DNA from: Sceloporus undulatus
Taxonomy: Eukaryota; Chordata; Lepidosauria; Squamata; Phrynosomatidae
Reading direction: 5' to 3'
DNA length: 64,000 nucleotides
Assembly: GCF_019175285.1 (NCBI RefSeq)
Contig: NC_056522.1
Coordinates: forward strand, 238,586,120 to 238,650,119
Position 1 is the stretch's first letter; the number at the start of each line of letters is the position of its first letter. Below the pieces are notes generated by a model. It saw only the letters and a program-made list of their open reading frames with translations, was not told the DNA's origin and searched no databases. Both the position numbers and the translations under genes were made by a program. This document shows positions 22,005-33,100 of the stretch, in pieces.

Positions 22005-22225
22005 GTGGCAGAAAAGGAGAGTGAGACACCGCCCCTTTCTGCCCCAGATGGAGGCCGCAGCAGACAAATGGCACAGCCTCCAGGAGGCCTAAAGAGAACC
22101 TACTCCTGGTGGGTTCTTTTTATGCCGCACATGGGGCGCCATTGGCACACTCGCGTGTAATCATGACTCCGCGCAGTGCTGTCTGGGCGCTGCAGCACAT
22201 GGACATCATCATCACGCCCCACACA
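22005..22225. mobile_element. CpG-rich MITE-B-like fragment
   Basis: CpG-rich sequence with TGGGTTCTTTTTATGCCGCA, similar to GGGTTCTTTTAAAGCCGCA in the repeat at 41,142. The ends are degenerate. Confidence 0.5.
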
Positions 22226-22436
22226 AAACTTTCCTTGTAATAGTGCTGGTGGTGTTCAACATCTTTATAAATGATTTGGTTGATGGAATAGAAGACATTT
22301 ATCAAATTGTAGGTTGCACCAAATTTTTTGGTGAAGGGTAGGGGTAGGTGCAAAATTCAAAATGGCTTGGAAGGACAGGAGCATTAGGCCAAAACAGAAT
22401 TAATTTCAACAGGGATACATGTAAGTTACAAGGGTC

Positions 22437-22475
22437 CAACACACACTGCAGAAATAATCCATTTTGAGACCACTA
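22437..22475 (+). mobile_element. MITE-A left-end fragment
   Basis: CACACACTGCAGAAATAATC followed by CATTTTGAGACCACTA is the left terminus of family A only. Confidence 0.6.
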
Positions 22476-23017
22476 GGAAAGAAAAAATGCACAAATATAG
22501 AAAGGGTGACACCTGGTTTTAAAACACTACATATGAAAAGGACCTAATGATCTTTAGCAGACCACAAGCTAAACATGAGTCAGTAGAGTGATGTTGTGAC
22601 CCAAAAGCTAGTGAAATTATAGGCTGCATCAATAGGAACATCAACGGTCAATTTTCATGTGAAATACTGTGTGCAATTATAGACACCATAGTTCAAGAGG
22701 GATATCAGCAAGCTGGAACATGTCCAGACCAGAGCAACCAAGATCATCAAAGGTGAAGAAAGATTTAGGGAGTTGGCTATGTTTAGCTTGGAGAAGAGAA
22801 GATTGAGAGGTGCCACAATTGCTGTCTAAATATTTGAAGATTGTCATGTAGAAGATGGAGAAGGCTTGGTTTCTGCTACTATAGGGATTACAGCAGAAGA
22901 ACAAAGGGATTCAAATTACAGGTGATTCCACCTAAATATTAGGAAGAACTTCCTTACCTTAAGATCAGAGTAGAATAGAGTGAGAGAGTGGTCTAATTTA
23001 GAAGTCTCTAAACATAG

Positions 23018-23132
23018 TTTTTTCCAGCCACAGATGCTGGCGAAACATCAGGAAGAAACTCTTCTAGAACATGGCCACATAGCCCAAAAAAGCCACAAAA
23101 AACTATGGATGCCGGCCATGAAAGCCTTCGAC
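23018..23132 (+). mobile_element. Short retroposon with 14-bp target-site duplication
   Basis: A 115-bp insert interrupts the CR1 fragment. It is flanked by identical GTCTCTAAACATAG copies at 23,004-23,017 and 23,133-23,146. It ends GCCGGCCATGAAAGCCTTCG, a 3' motif I recall from many squamate retroelements. The direct repeat is what target-primed reverse transcription leaves. Confidence 0.8.
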
Positions 23133-23184
23133 GTCTCTAAACATAGGTTGGATAGGCATATTTCAGAAATGTTACATTTATGTA

Positions 23185-23410
23185 CAGTCGACCCTCTGTA
23201 TCCACAGATTCTTCATCCATGGATTCAACCATGCATGGCTTGAAAATACGCAAAAAAAATTATACAATCCAAAAAGCAAATGATTTTGCCATTTTACATA
23301 AGATACACCATTTCACTATGCCATTGTATTTAATGGAACTTGAGGATCCATGGATTTTCGTATCCACAGGGGTCCTGGAACCAAACCCTAATGGATACAA
23401 ATGACTCACT
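23185..23410. mobile_element. MER2-like Tigger-type MITE (copy 1)
   Basis: Begins after TA with CAGTCGACCCTCTGTATCCA and ends ATGGATACAAATGACTCACT. It contains GGATTCAACCATGCATGG and GATTTTGCCATTTTACATAA. Two further copies lie at 26,942 and 32,782. Confidence 0.8.
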
Positions 23411-23641
23411 TTATTCCTACAGGGTGAGCAGTTGGGAGTAGATGTCCATTGTGGTCCCGTCCAACTATTAAGATTTTCTGTTTCTTGCCATAACCCTTGG
23501 CTACAGGGGGAAAGGTTCACCTTAGCCTTGTAGTTAATCCTAATAGGGAAATGTTCAACAAGTAAAGCCATATAGTCTATTTGCTCCCTTGCTTTTAGGG
23601 GTGCTTCTAAATTGCATGTATACCCTGGCCTTGGAATGGTC

Positions 23642-23929
23642 CATTTGTGGCTCAGCGGTTAAGACGAGTGCAAGGTTTGAACCCAAGTGCCATGTGATGG
23701 AATGAGCTCCCATCCCAGCTTCTGCCAATCTAGCAGTTCGAAAGCATGTAAAAAAAGAAAGTGCAAAGAGATAAATAGATACCACTTCAGTGCGGTCATG
23801 CTGGCCACATGATCAAAGAGTTGTCTTTGACAACACTGGCTCTTTGGCTTAGTCATGGAGGTGAGTATAGCCCCCTACAGTCAGACATGACAACTTTGTC
23901 AAAGGGGAAATCTTTACCTTTACCTTTAA
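23642..23929 (+). repeat. Sauria-type SINE with BovB-like tail
   Basis: The tRNA-like head (GTGGCTCAGCGGTTAAGACG; GGTTTGAACCCAAGTGCC) is followed by TAGCAGTTCGAAAGCATGTA, ACAACACTGGCTCTTTGGCT, CAGTCAGACATGACAACT and the terminal TTTACCTTTACC repeats. This layout matches the Sauria SINE of squamates. Confidence 0.85.
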
Positions 23930-25530
23930 CATGGCCTTGGCATGATCAATTTGTTCAAGCTTGTGGGGCATCTAGACATTATCTTCCATTTGCAGCCTAT
24001 GCATGTTGTCCCTCTGTTTTCCTTTTTAAAGGGTAAACCCATTAACTAAATAAATAAAACAGTTGCACAATGCGTTTTAACTTTCAGCAATATAAACCTT
24101 CTTTCTACAAATGTCCGATGACATAAGTACACTTATTAGATAGTAAAGAAGAACAGTCCTGTAGTGGCACCAACAAAGTAAGGAAACTCCCTGTTTGATT
24201 AGCTGCTAGAAGATAGGACTACATTACTATTTCTTGTCTGGGAAATGCTAGGATCTTCTGTGCAACTGTATTGGGAGACAGAGTTGTTTAGCTAATTTTT
24301 ATCTACTTAAAATTTGGACTAAACAATGTGTTAACCAAGTTTGTAGATTGCCAGTCTTGCCCTACTTTGTACTTTCTGATACCTACACATAACCTCATCA
24401 GTTTAAGGGCCCCCTCATTATCATCTTGAGGAAGTTAAGAGCAAGTGGAGAGCTCTGCAGTGCTAGAGCAGGGTAAGAGAGGACTACTCAAGCCATATTA
24501 TCCAAGGTTTCAAGTATTCAGCTTTAACACTTGAGTTGAAGGATCTAGCTGATGTTCTTGGGCCAAACCTGCAAATAGTGGGAACAGTGATAAACAAAAA
24601 ATCTGGCTTCAGAATTTTAGCTCAGGTCTGGTTTTTTGTTTTGGTAACAGCAAATAATGAGTAGATTTGGATCAGAAAAGTGAGAATATGTAATAAATTA
24701 GTTGCCCTCTCCTCTGAGAGCAATACCTGCTTATGTGAACATCCATTAGTTGGTCTAAGACAGTGACAGTCATCACTCAGTCACTGCATCTTGTGTGTAT
24801 AAACCTGGGGAGTGAAACTTGGGAAAGTCTTCCCCAGCCATCTATCTTGACCAAGAAGGATATTACATTGGTAAGCAAACTACAAGTTTGTTTCATTTTT
24901 GGGGTGAGCACTTTTTGCTAGCATTTTAGTTTCTGCTTTATTGGAGACTATGACACAACCCTACATTGCTATCCTGTTGCCCCTCTCCCATCTTTATTCA
25001 TTTCTTAGAACCCAATGCTGTGCTGTCTCAAGGAAAACAAGGTGATTCCAAATATACTGGCACTTGTGTCTATAGGTACTTGGCCAGCGCCCAAGAAGTT
25101 CTTGACAGAAAAGGCTCACACAGTAGATTGACATAAAACAAGGTTTGTGTGTGCTTGTGCGACAACTTCTCTTTAAAGAAGTTTGATCTCTTTCCTAGTT
25201 GATTTAATTACAATTGCCTCTTTTCCCTAAACTCTCACAGCACTCATCCTGCCATCATCCATCTCCTAATTGGCCAGAATCCTTGCTACAGTAACTAAAA
25301 CCATTCTTATCTGCCATGGCTAGTTCTGTAATTAACTACTACCCTCTTCTTTTCAGATGGCCAAATAACCTGACTATTCCATCCTGCTCTCAGTTAGCCA
25401 AGCCCATATTATTTCTAACCATCCAAGCTGACTTTCTGTTCTCCCCACCCCCACAATATTTTGTGGGCTGTAATTGGTTGAATTCTCACACCCATTCAGT
25501 TTAAATACATTTACTGATTCTTTCCATAGT
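23930..25530. other. Intergenic, CCDC14 to tetraspanin
   Basis: No gene, RNA or clear repeat recognised. Composition is ordinary. Confidence 0.5.
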
Positions 25531-25532
25531 CT

Positions 25533-25750
25533 AAATGCACCAGACTCCATCTGATCTTGGAAGCTAAGCAGAGTCAGCTCTGGTTAGTACTTGGATGGGA
25601 GCCCCCCCCCCCCAATCAATACCATTTGCTGTAGGCTATATTTCAGAGGAAGGAACAAGCAAAACCACCTCTGAGTACCCCTTGAAAACCCTATGAAATT
25701 AATGGGGTTGCAATAAGTCAACAGGCAACATGAAGGTACACACAAGCACA
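25533..25750 (+). repeat. 5S-rRNA-derived SINE
   Basis: The head follows 5S rRNA: CACCAGACTCCATCTGATCT, GGAAGCTAAGCAGAGTCAGC, GGTTAGTACTTGGATGGGAG and TTTGCTGTAGGC, covering the internal promoter region. A poly-C expansion follows GGGAG. The tail (AGGAAGGAACAAGCAAAACC, GGGTTGCAATAAGTCAACAG) is shared with other SINEs here. It is a retroposed SINE, not a 5S gene. Confidence 0.88.
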
Positions 25751-26319
25751 ATGAAGCTTTTTAAGTGGAGCATTGGGCTGGGTTTGTTAGCACTTTTAGA
25801 AGCGTAAATGCTCTTTACATTGTTCAAGTCTGTTTGAATCATGCTTACCACATATTTGGAAGATCACAAGAGTTCATTATGAGACCCTTGCCAAGCCATA
25901 TGTTGTATTCACCTGACCAATCAGCCTTCATTCCCCTATGATTTGGCTAATTTTCCAAAAAGATAGCATCCTATGATGTATCATCTCAAAAGTTAGCCCT
26001 CTTGAAAACAATAGGACTTTGATTCAATCAATTATGCATTGGACTACTTTGTAAGATGTTTATGTGCCATTTTGTTCCAAATTCTTACTAGCCATAGGTA
26101 TGCTAGACGTTTCCTGATTTGTTGGGTGGGAAGGAAAACCTGTTAGTGTAGCCATCATCAAGATTTCTTCAACACAAGTGTTGTGGTGCAGAGAGATACT
26201 TGAGATGTTTGGAAGACTATTGTTGTCATCTGTACTTCAGACACCTTTTCATTATGAGAAGGGCACTTCTGCTTCTTCTTTTGGTGAAGGCAAACCATTC
26301 ATTCAGCTGATATAATCAT

Positions 26320-26325
26320 TTTATT
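26320..26325 (-). promoter_or_regulatory. Poly(A) signal of the tetraspanin gene
   Basis: AATAAA on the - strand, 87 nt past the tetraspanin stop codon. It implies a 3' UTR of roughly 110 nt. Confidence 0.65.
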
Positions 26326-26411
26326 GGCTTATGACATAACTAGCAAGGCAAAAAGGACAGTACATTTTGCCTTCCAGTTTCAGCTATAAAAGTAACATCA
26401 GCTTCTTAAAC

Positions 26412-26480
26412 TTATTCAATACTTTCATAATTCTCTTTTAATATTTTCAGCAGCAGAAAGCAAAGCACGATCCCAGTTAG
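26412..26480 (-). CDS. Tetraspanin terminal coding exon 7 (residues 224-245)
   Basis: 69 nt including TAA. It reads LTGIVLCFLLLKILK then ENYESIE and follows acceptor TTTCTTATCAG. It completes TM4 and gives an eleven-residue tail. The YESI motif fits the YxxPhi pattern used for AP-complex sorting to endosomes and lysosomes. Confidence 0.9.
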   Translation of the reverse strand, partial: LTGIVLCFLLLKILKENYESIE

Positions 26481-27051
26481 CTGATAAGAAAGCACAGAAC
26501 ACATACAGGTTAGGTAAGTGTTTCATGGAAAAATAATCTGTCTGCTTTGGTTTCTGTTTTATTCATTTTTTCATGCCTCAGATCATTTCCTCCTATATTC
26601 ACATCAGTTTGCATCAGTTTTTTTTCAAATATCCATCTGATAATTCATATTTCTTTCCATTTAATTTTAAAATAGGCAATTTTGCCTAATATGTCCATTT
26701 CTGCAAGCAATTCCCTCTTAACATCCTTTTATGTACTCCCCCTTCCCCAATTTTTATACATGTTTAGTGGGCACCTTTTTCTTACATTCCTTTTTTGTTT
26801 TGTTTTTGTTCAGAGAGCCACATCACAAGGTTCAGAGAAGTGCACACACAAAAGCATAACTCCATCCTGGAGACTGATTTTAAAATGTGAATTTGGCAAG
26901 GTGTTTTCAGGCTTCAAACTGAACAAAGTTCTCCCCATCTACAGCTGGCCCTCCATATCCATGGTATATCAGTGTGTGTGTGTGTGTGTGTGTGTGGTAT
27001 ATGGCATCCATTTTTTTATCCACAGATTCAATTACCTATAGCTTGAAAATA

Positions 27052-27137
<86 letters not shown>

Positions 27138-30100
27138 AAACTTGCTGCAAACCTTGATTTTGCCATTTTATATAAGGGACACCATTTTACTATACTACTG
27201 AATATAATGGGACTTGAATATCCACAGATTTTAGTATCCACACAGGATCCTGGAACCAAACCCTAGTGGATACCAAGGGTCCACTATTATAATATAGTCC
27301 CAATTAAATGAGATGTTAATCTGGACTAAGTGCCACTGAAAGTAAAGGACTGCATTGCTGCAATGAGACCACCAACTATGCAAAGACAAGACTTGTCTCT
27401 TTTTGGGGGAAGGGGACAGTGAGAAATCAAAATCTTTCAGTGAACGGGGCAGCTATCATTTCTCTCTTTTGAAGGCTTGGCTCTTATATTTGTCTGCTTT
27501 GCAAAGCATTATAGGCAATGTTCAGATTAGATTTACTCAACATTTGGTTACAGAACATTTTATGCTTACCTGTGCTAGTCCAAGAAAAATGCCAACCCCT
27601 CCAAATACAAAAATGTGTTTTTCAAACCAATTCTTCACTTTTAGAACACATCCCTGAAAAAGACAAACCACAGCTTTTAACTGTTGTATCTGAGCACTTG
27701 CCATCAAACCAAATGGATTGTGAACCATCATTATAAAGCAGAATCTTCATAAAAGTTCAGTTTTTAAAATGCAGCAGCTGTTTCATATTGCAATCACTGT
27801 CTTCCCGTCCAATACAGCATCTGTTCATTTAGACAACTATATTGGAAGGGCTATTTGAATTACTGTATAGGAGAAAAAAGGAGGAGCCATTTTGTAAACT
27901 CCACAAGCCCTACTCTTTGGTTCTCAAATGTCAATCAAATTATATCAGCCATAAGGGGGCCATCACAAAAGCCGAGTGGGTAAGTCCTCTCTACTCAGTA
28001 ATAAATAGAGTTCTTGACCAAAAGGCAGGGCCAACAAGTGATATTTCTTTAGCATGGAGACAGGGCAAAACAGAAATAGGAAAGCTCCCAACCTTTAAAT
28101 AAATATATAAATATTTGTAATCAGACGCAGATATTCCATTCATCTAAAACACTCATACAAGTATTACAAACATAACAAATACCCAAAAAACCAAACCAAA
28201 ATACATTATCTCCTTCTACTACAGCATCTACAAAAACTACACACTATAACTATTTCACTAACTTATAAGGACAGGGGTATACAATTGACTTCCAACTTGT
28301 CTATTCATGGTATCCAACTACCTCTACTTCCCCAATAACTTCTAAAAATAAAAAACCGTATAAAAAGAAATTTTAACTAAATTTCTAACAGTATTATTGT
28401 TTGTTCATAAATGACACACTACTTAAAATGCAATTTGTTCTACTGTGCCTTTAAATACCAAAAATAAACAAGTGGAAACCCCACAAAAACAAAAAACCAG
28501 CTCCAGATAACCCCCATGCACCCTTGCAATGTCTCAATCAACTTGGATGATCCTAGAGTCCTCAAATACTGACAGAGGCTGTAATCCTACATGTTTCAGC
28601 ATAGCATAGGAGTTCTGTAAATGAACCAATGGTAGGCTGAACCATGTATCACCAACTTAACCATACTCCGATTTACCATACCACTTCTGAAGACCCTCCA
28701 GAAAGGCCATTCCATGTCAACATGCCTCAACAAGCAATATTGTAGAAGGATCTGACTATGTACCCATAACCAGCCACAAAATGATTTCAGCAGTGCTGAG
28801 ATCTGCTGGGGCCCTCCAGATACAGGTGCAAGAGCAGGAATTTCTCCTATTCCCCACACTCTCCATTGGCCATGGAACAGCTGGTCAGAGGGGTTATTGC
28901 AGCAAAGCTACAAGTCCAGAATGTGGTGTGTAATAATAGACTTCCATCCAGCATAGTGTAAGAGTTCCTCAGTCCATGTAGGATCTTGGCTGTTATATGA
29001 TAAGAATTCCTGCGATGACAGACTGTACCCTCTTGATGCAATGTAAGTCAGCAGTCTCTCCCACTGAAGTGTCTTTGTACCATGACAGCTAAGATCAATG
29101 ATAGACTGGCTCACCCAGTGTGCAGGTACAGAATTTGCACATTAAGGACCAGACCACTCAGTTTTCTGTACAGGTTGAGTCTCCCTTATCTGGACAGCAA
29201 TTGTGGGCAGCAATGATGCTGGCGGCTCACCAGACTCTTTCTCCATCTCCACACCGGGACGTAGTCTGCATACTGGTGTGATAGTTCTCACTTTCTGACT
29301 TGAACTGGAGCCAACCTGGACTTATTTTTCTCCAGTGTTCAGCCCCAGAGTACAGTTTAATTTTGGTTTCCTTCCATTTTGGCCACTTGTGTCATTTCAA
29401 CTGGTAGGCTTCAGAACAGGGTGAAACCTCTTTTTGCTCCTGGGGACAACCCCAATGATGTCTTTGCTTTCTGATGGTTCGATGTACACAAATTTTGTTT
29501 CATGCACAAAATTATTAAAAATATTATGTATAAAATTACCTTCAGGCTATGTGTATAAGGTGTACAGTATATCAAAATAAATTAATTTTGTGTTTAGACT
29601 TTGGTCTTATCTCCAAGATACTATATATCTTGGAGATATGCAAATATTCCAAAATCTGAAAAAATCTTGAGGCTGAGCCGTTTTAAATGCACTTTCCAAA
29701 GACCTAACTATCTAAAAATACAAATGTCAAAATACCTGAGGGAGGCATTTATTCGAGCTAGATTTGATCAGCTTGACACAATGGTAAGATATGGTAGATT
29801 TAATGGTATTCCTTATGATGAGCGAACTTGTATTTGTGGAGACCAAGAGATTGAAGATTTAGCTCATATTCTATTTAAGTGTAATTTGTACCAACAGGAA
29901 AGAGACCAGTATCTTGGTCCCTATATCAAACGATCAATGTTCTGGGATACCCATGTTAGAACTTCATACTTCATGAGTGGTCAAGATTCAAAAATATCTA
30001 TTACAACAGCTCGGTTTCTATGTAAAGCAATACAGTTGAGAGCTAGATATGTGGGGACAATTGGGGTAAACTGTAGAGGTGATGAGGAATTTTGATGTGT

Positions 30101-33100
30101 AACTGCTGTTCAATCCTTTGTTTTATGTACTATCATTTTAAAGCCGTATTTTCCTCCTCTCTATTTTACCCATTTTTTTATTTTGAATCTTTTATATAGA
30201 TTTTTATAGTCAAGTTTTATAACTGTTTCATTTATGGGTTTTGTACTTAAATTGTATGGCATTCACATGGTTTCTGTACGGTATTTTATTCATATTTTAG
30301 ATTTATTATATTTAGCTTTTTCTAATTTCTATAGAATTTCTATAGAATTTTTATAGTGTGTTTTATCTGCTTTTGTGCTATTTTGGTATGGCCTAAGGGC
30401 TAATCAATAAACATTTGAATAAGGGAGACTCAATCTATGCATGCAAACAGTTCTTTTATTGTTATACTACTACTTGAGGGTTTAAAAAGTCACTAGAGCA
30501 GTAGAGGCAAGTGCTCGAATGACAGCAGGGTGGGAATCTGCTCTTGCTTTTCATCCAATCTTTAAAGGAACTAACCAAAGCCCCAAAGTAGCTTCAGCAC
30601 TTTGGAAAGTTCCTTCCACTGCCATTGAAGCCACTGGCCACTATTGCACCAGAGCTGTGCACAAAAAGCAAGAGCAAAATATAAAAACCAGATCATTAAT
30701 AAAAGACTGTTCCCAGAAATATGTGAAACATGAACCCTGCCTTTTATGTTATACCTGTTCAGTTTACTGACATAATGGTGTTACAAACAATATGTCTTTC
30801 AATCAAACATGCACTTTATGACAATAAAGAACTTACCTGCTGGTTAATGCCTACTGGATATTTGTTTAGATCTGTGACACAGCTTTCCACAGGTACTTTA
30901 CAGCAGCTTCTTGGGACAGATGAAGAGAGAGAGCCAAATGTGGTATTTAGCCAATCAGTATAGCTCTCTGCACCACAACATTGGAACTACAGTGGAAGAG
31001 AGAAGTGCTTCAGTTCCAATGAAACTCAGTAGAAAATGACCTCAGTAACTCCCATTTTAGTTTCTTTTTTTCCCTTACCAAATGCTGGTTTATGATACTC
31101 TATTTTTTTAAAAGTAACAACAATTGTAACAGCACCTACCTACTGTGTGGGATAGGGCTGTTGAACTAAAACTACAATTCACTACTTTTTAAAAAAGTAA
31201 CTTTCCAAGCACTGTTTCTTTTGCAGGTTAAGCACTAAATGTCTTCTTTGAACAATGTATTCTTGTTTACATTTTCATTTGTTTCTTCTTTTGGTCTCTC
31301 TCACAACATACACACAAACCTGTTGGCTTATCCCATGAACAAATAAGCCAGTTTACCTTTTCCAGCTTGAGTTCAGGATCCGGGATGCCCCCAGATGTTA
31401 TCATACCTATCTAGCTGGGATGTCACCGCCTGGATGCCTCCCAGGTCAAAGCCTAGCTCAGCCAGCACTTTTTTAAAGTTGGGGAGCTTCCGACTTCAAA
31501 AATTGGCTGGCTGAATGAGGCTTCAACTCAGGATGCACCCAGCTGCTGGTATCCTGGCTAGACAGACAGTGATTTAGGTAAGATAATATCTGGGGACATC
31601 CTGGATCCTGAATTCAAGCCAGAAGAGGTAAGCCAGTTTATTTGTTCATAGGATAAGTTCCTTGGTTGATCAAGTTATTTCCTAAATAAAGATAGGCAAG
31701 TCTATAGTTAACCTGTTAAAGCACAGGGGAATGGATTGATGAATGTTTGAGCTTCTTGACTGTAACCAGAATGTTGAGTTTTATGAGTAGTTCTCTACTC
31801 TTTACCATTTAATTTCTCCCAGAGAAAATCTTATTTACCTGTCTCTGTAGGCTATCCACAGCTTTGGTGATCTGCAGTTCTTCGCTATACTTGTCCAAGG
31901 TCTTCAAGACATCTTTCAGTAATATTTGATGTAACTGTGTTAATAGAAACATAGAGGATGATGCAACAAGCATTCCTGTAATTCCAGTTACAGTAGTGGT
32001 CTATCCCTCTGCAAGAACAGGGGAGCCTCAAGGCAATTTGCTGCCTTCCAGAAATCAAGGTACAGTACTTATTAACTGTAGCTGACATTATTTTGACAGA
32101 AAAACAGATGTGTTCTCTACGGAGCCTACTCCTGGCCAAACTCTCCTTACTGCCCTGCTTCTTTTTCTTTCCTTAGTGGTCATGGCACTGGTAGTGGTGA
32201 ATGCTATAGCAATTCCTCCTGCCATTGCCAGAGAAAAATGTTGTGACAGCAAGGACACTGATATTGCAGCTTTGTGATACATTATGGTTAAGTCTTTTCT
32301 TTTTAATGAACCTGACTGGCATCAAGATTAACCAAGCAGGACTGGCTTTTGTAGCTGGACAATTATTGAGGGAACTGGAGCAGGTGAGGGTTCCACTATG
32401 GTGGTATCACTGGCTGCCGTTTCCAAAGCTCATGCCTAGTTGGTTCAGCTCATAATTACAGTAGTTGAATTTAGCAAACAAAAAAACCAAATAACTTTTA
32501 AATGTGGTTTATGATTTGTGATATGGCATATCCCTCCCCTCTTACATTTGGCACTGTGCACTTCAGGGTTCACCAGTCAGATGCCACAATATTTTCCTTG
32601 GGGACAGATAAGCAGTGCTACATTTTAATGCCTATCAAGAGCCCATTTTGGACTCTCCCCAAAGAGTGCAGGCCCTTGGACAAGCACCTCTCAGTCCAGA
32701 CCTGGTTGTACCACTGCACCTGAGGCAAAAACAAAACAAAATCCAAGAAATGCCCTTTTTCCTACTTCCTAACAGTAATATAGTGGGTCCTTGGTATCCA
32801 CTGCATTTGGTTCCAGGACCCCCCACCCCACTCCCATGGATACCAAAATCCATGGATGCTCAAGTCCTATTAAATACAATGACATAATGAAATGGTGTCC
32901 CTTATACAAAATGGCAAAAACAAGGTTTACTTTGAGAATTTATATTATTTTTGAATATTTTCAAATGGTGAAAGGATGAATCCATGGATTTAAAAAAAAT
33001 CAATACAGGTAACCTTGCCAAAAGCAAAAATAATGCAACAGTAATTGGTTAAATAACAAATGCTGCCACTTTGTGTCACCCAAAACCAGCTAACTGGGGC

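Larger units (their letters stand above)
22230..23160 (+). mobile_element. CR1-like LINE fragment, degraded
   Basis: On the + strand, pieces of CR1 RT are readable: [14 protein letters not shown] near 22,258, [15 protein letters not shown] near 22,709, [13 protein letters not shown] near 22,775 and HLNIRKNFLTL near 22,930. Many frame breaks make it much older than the CR1 at 8,922. A MITE-A scrap (22,437-22,475) and a short retroposon (23,018-23,132) lie inside it. Confidence 0.8.

Noticed and set aside
25536-25636. 5S rRNA gene
   Set aside because: It is too diverged, carries a poly-C expansion, lacks a T-run terminator at the right place and is followed by a SINE tail.
26450-26515. + strand exon-like segment with AG and GTAAGT borders
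   Set aside because: It is the mirror of the last tetraspanin exon. On the - strand it has a proper acceptor, TM4 sequence and a stop, and it joins exon 6 in frame.
28596-29114. Possible endogenous retrovirus or LTR element
   Set aside because: No paired LTRs, primer site or recognisable retroviral domain are visible here or elsewhere in the window.
29601-30095. 165-codon frame as a host gene
   Set aside because: Sequence and 3' tail are those of a truncated non-LTR retrotransposon.
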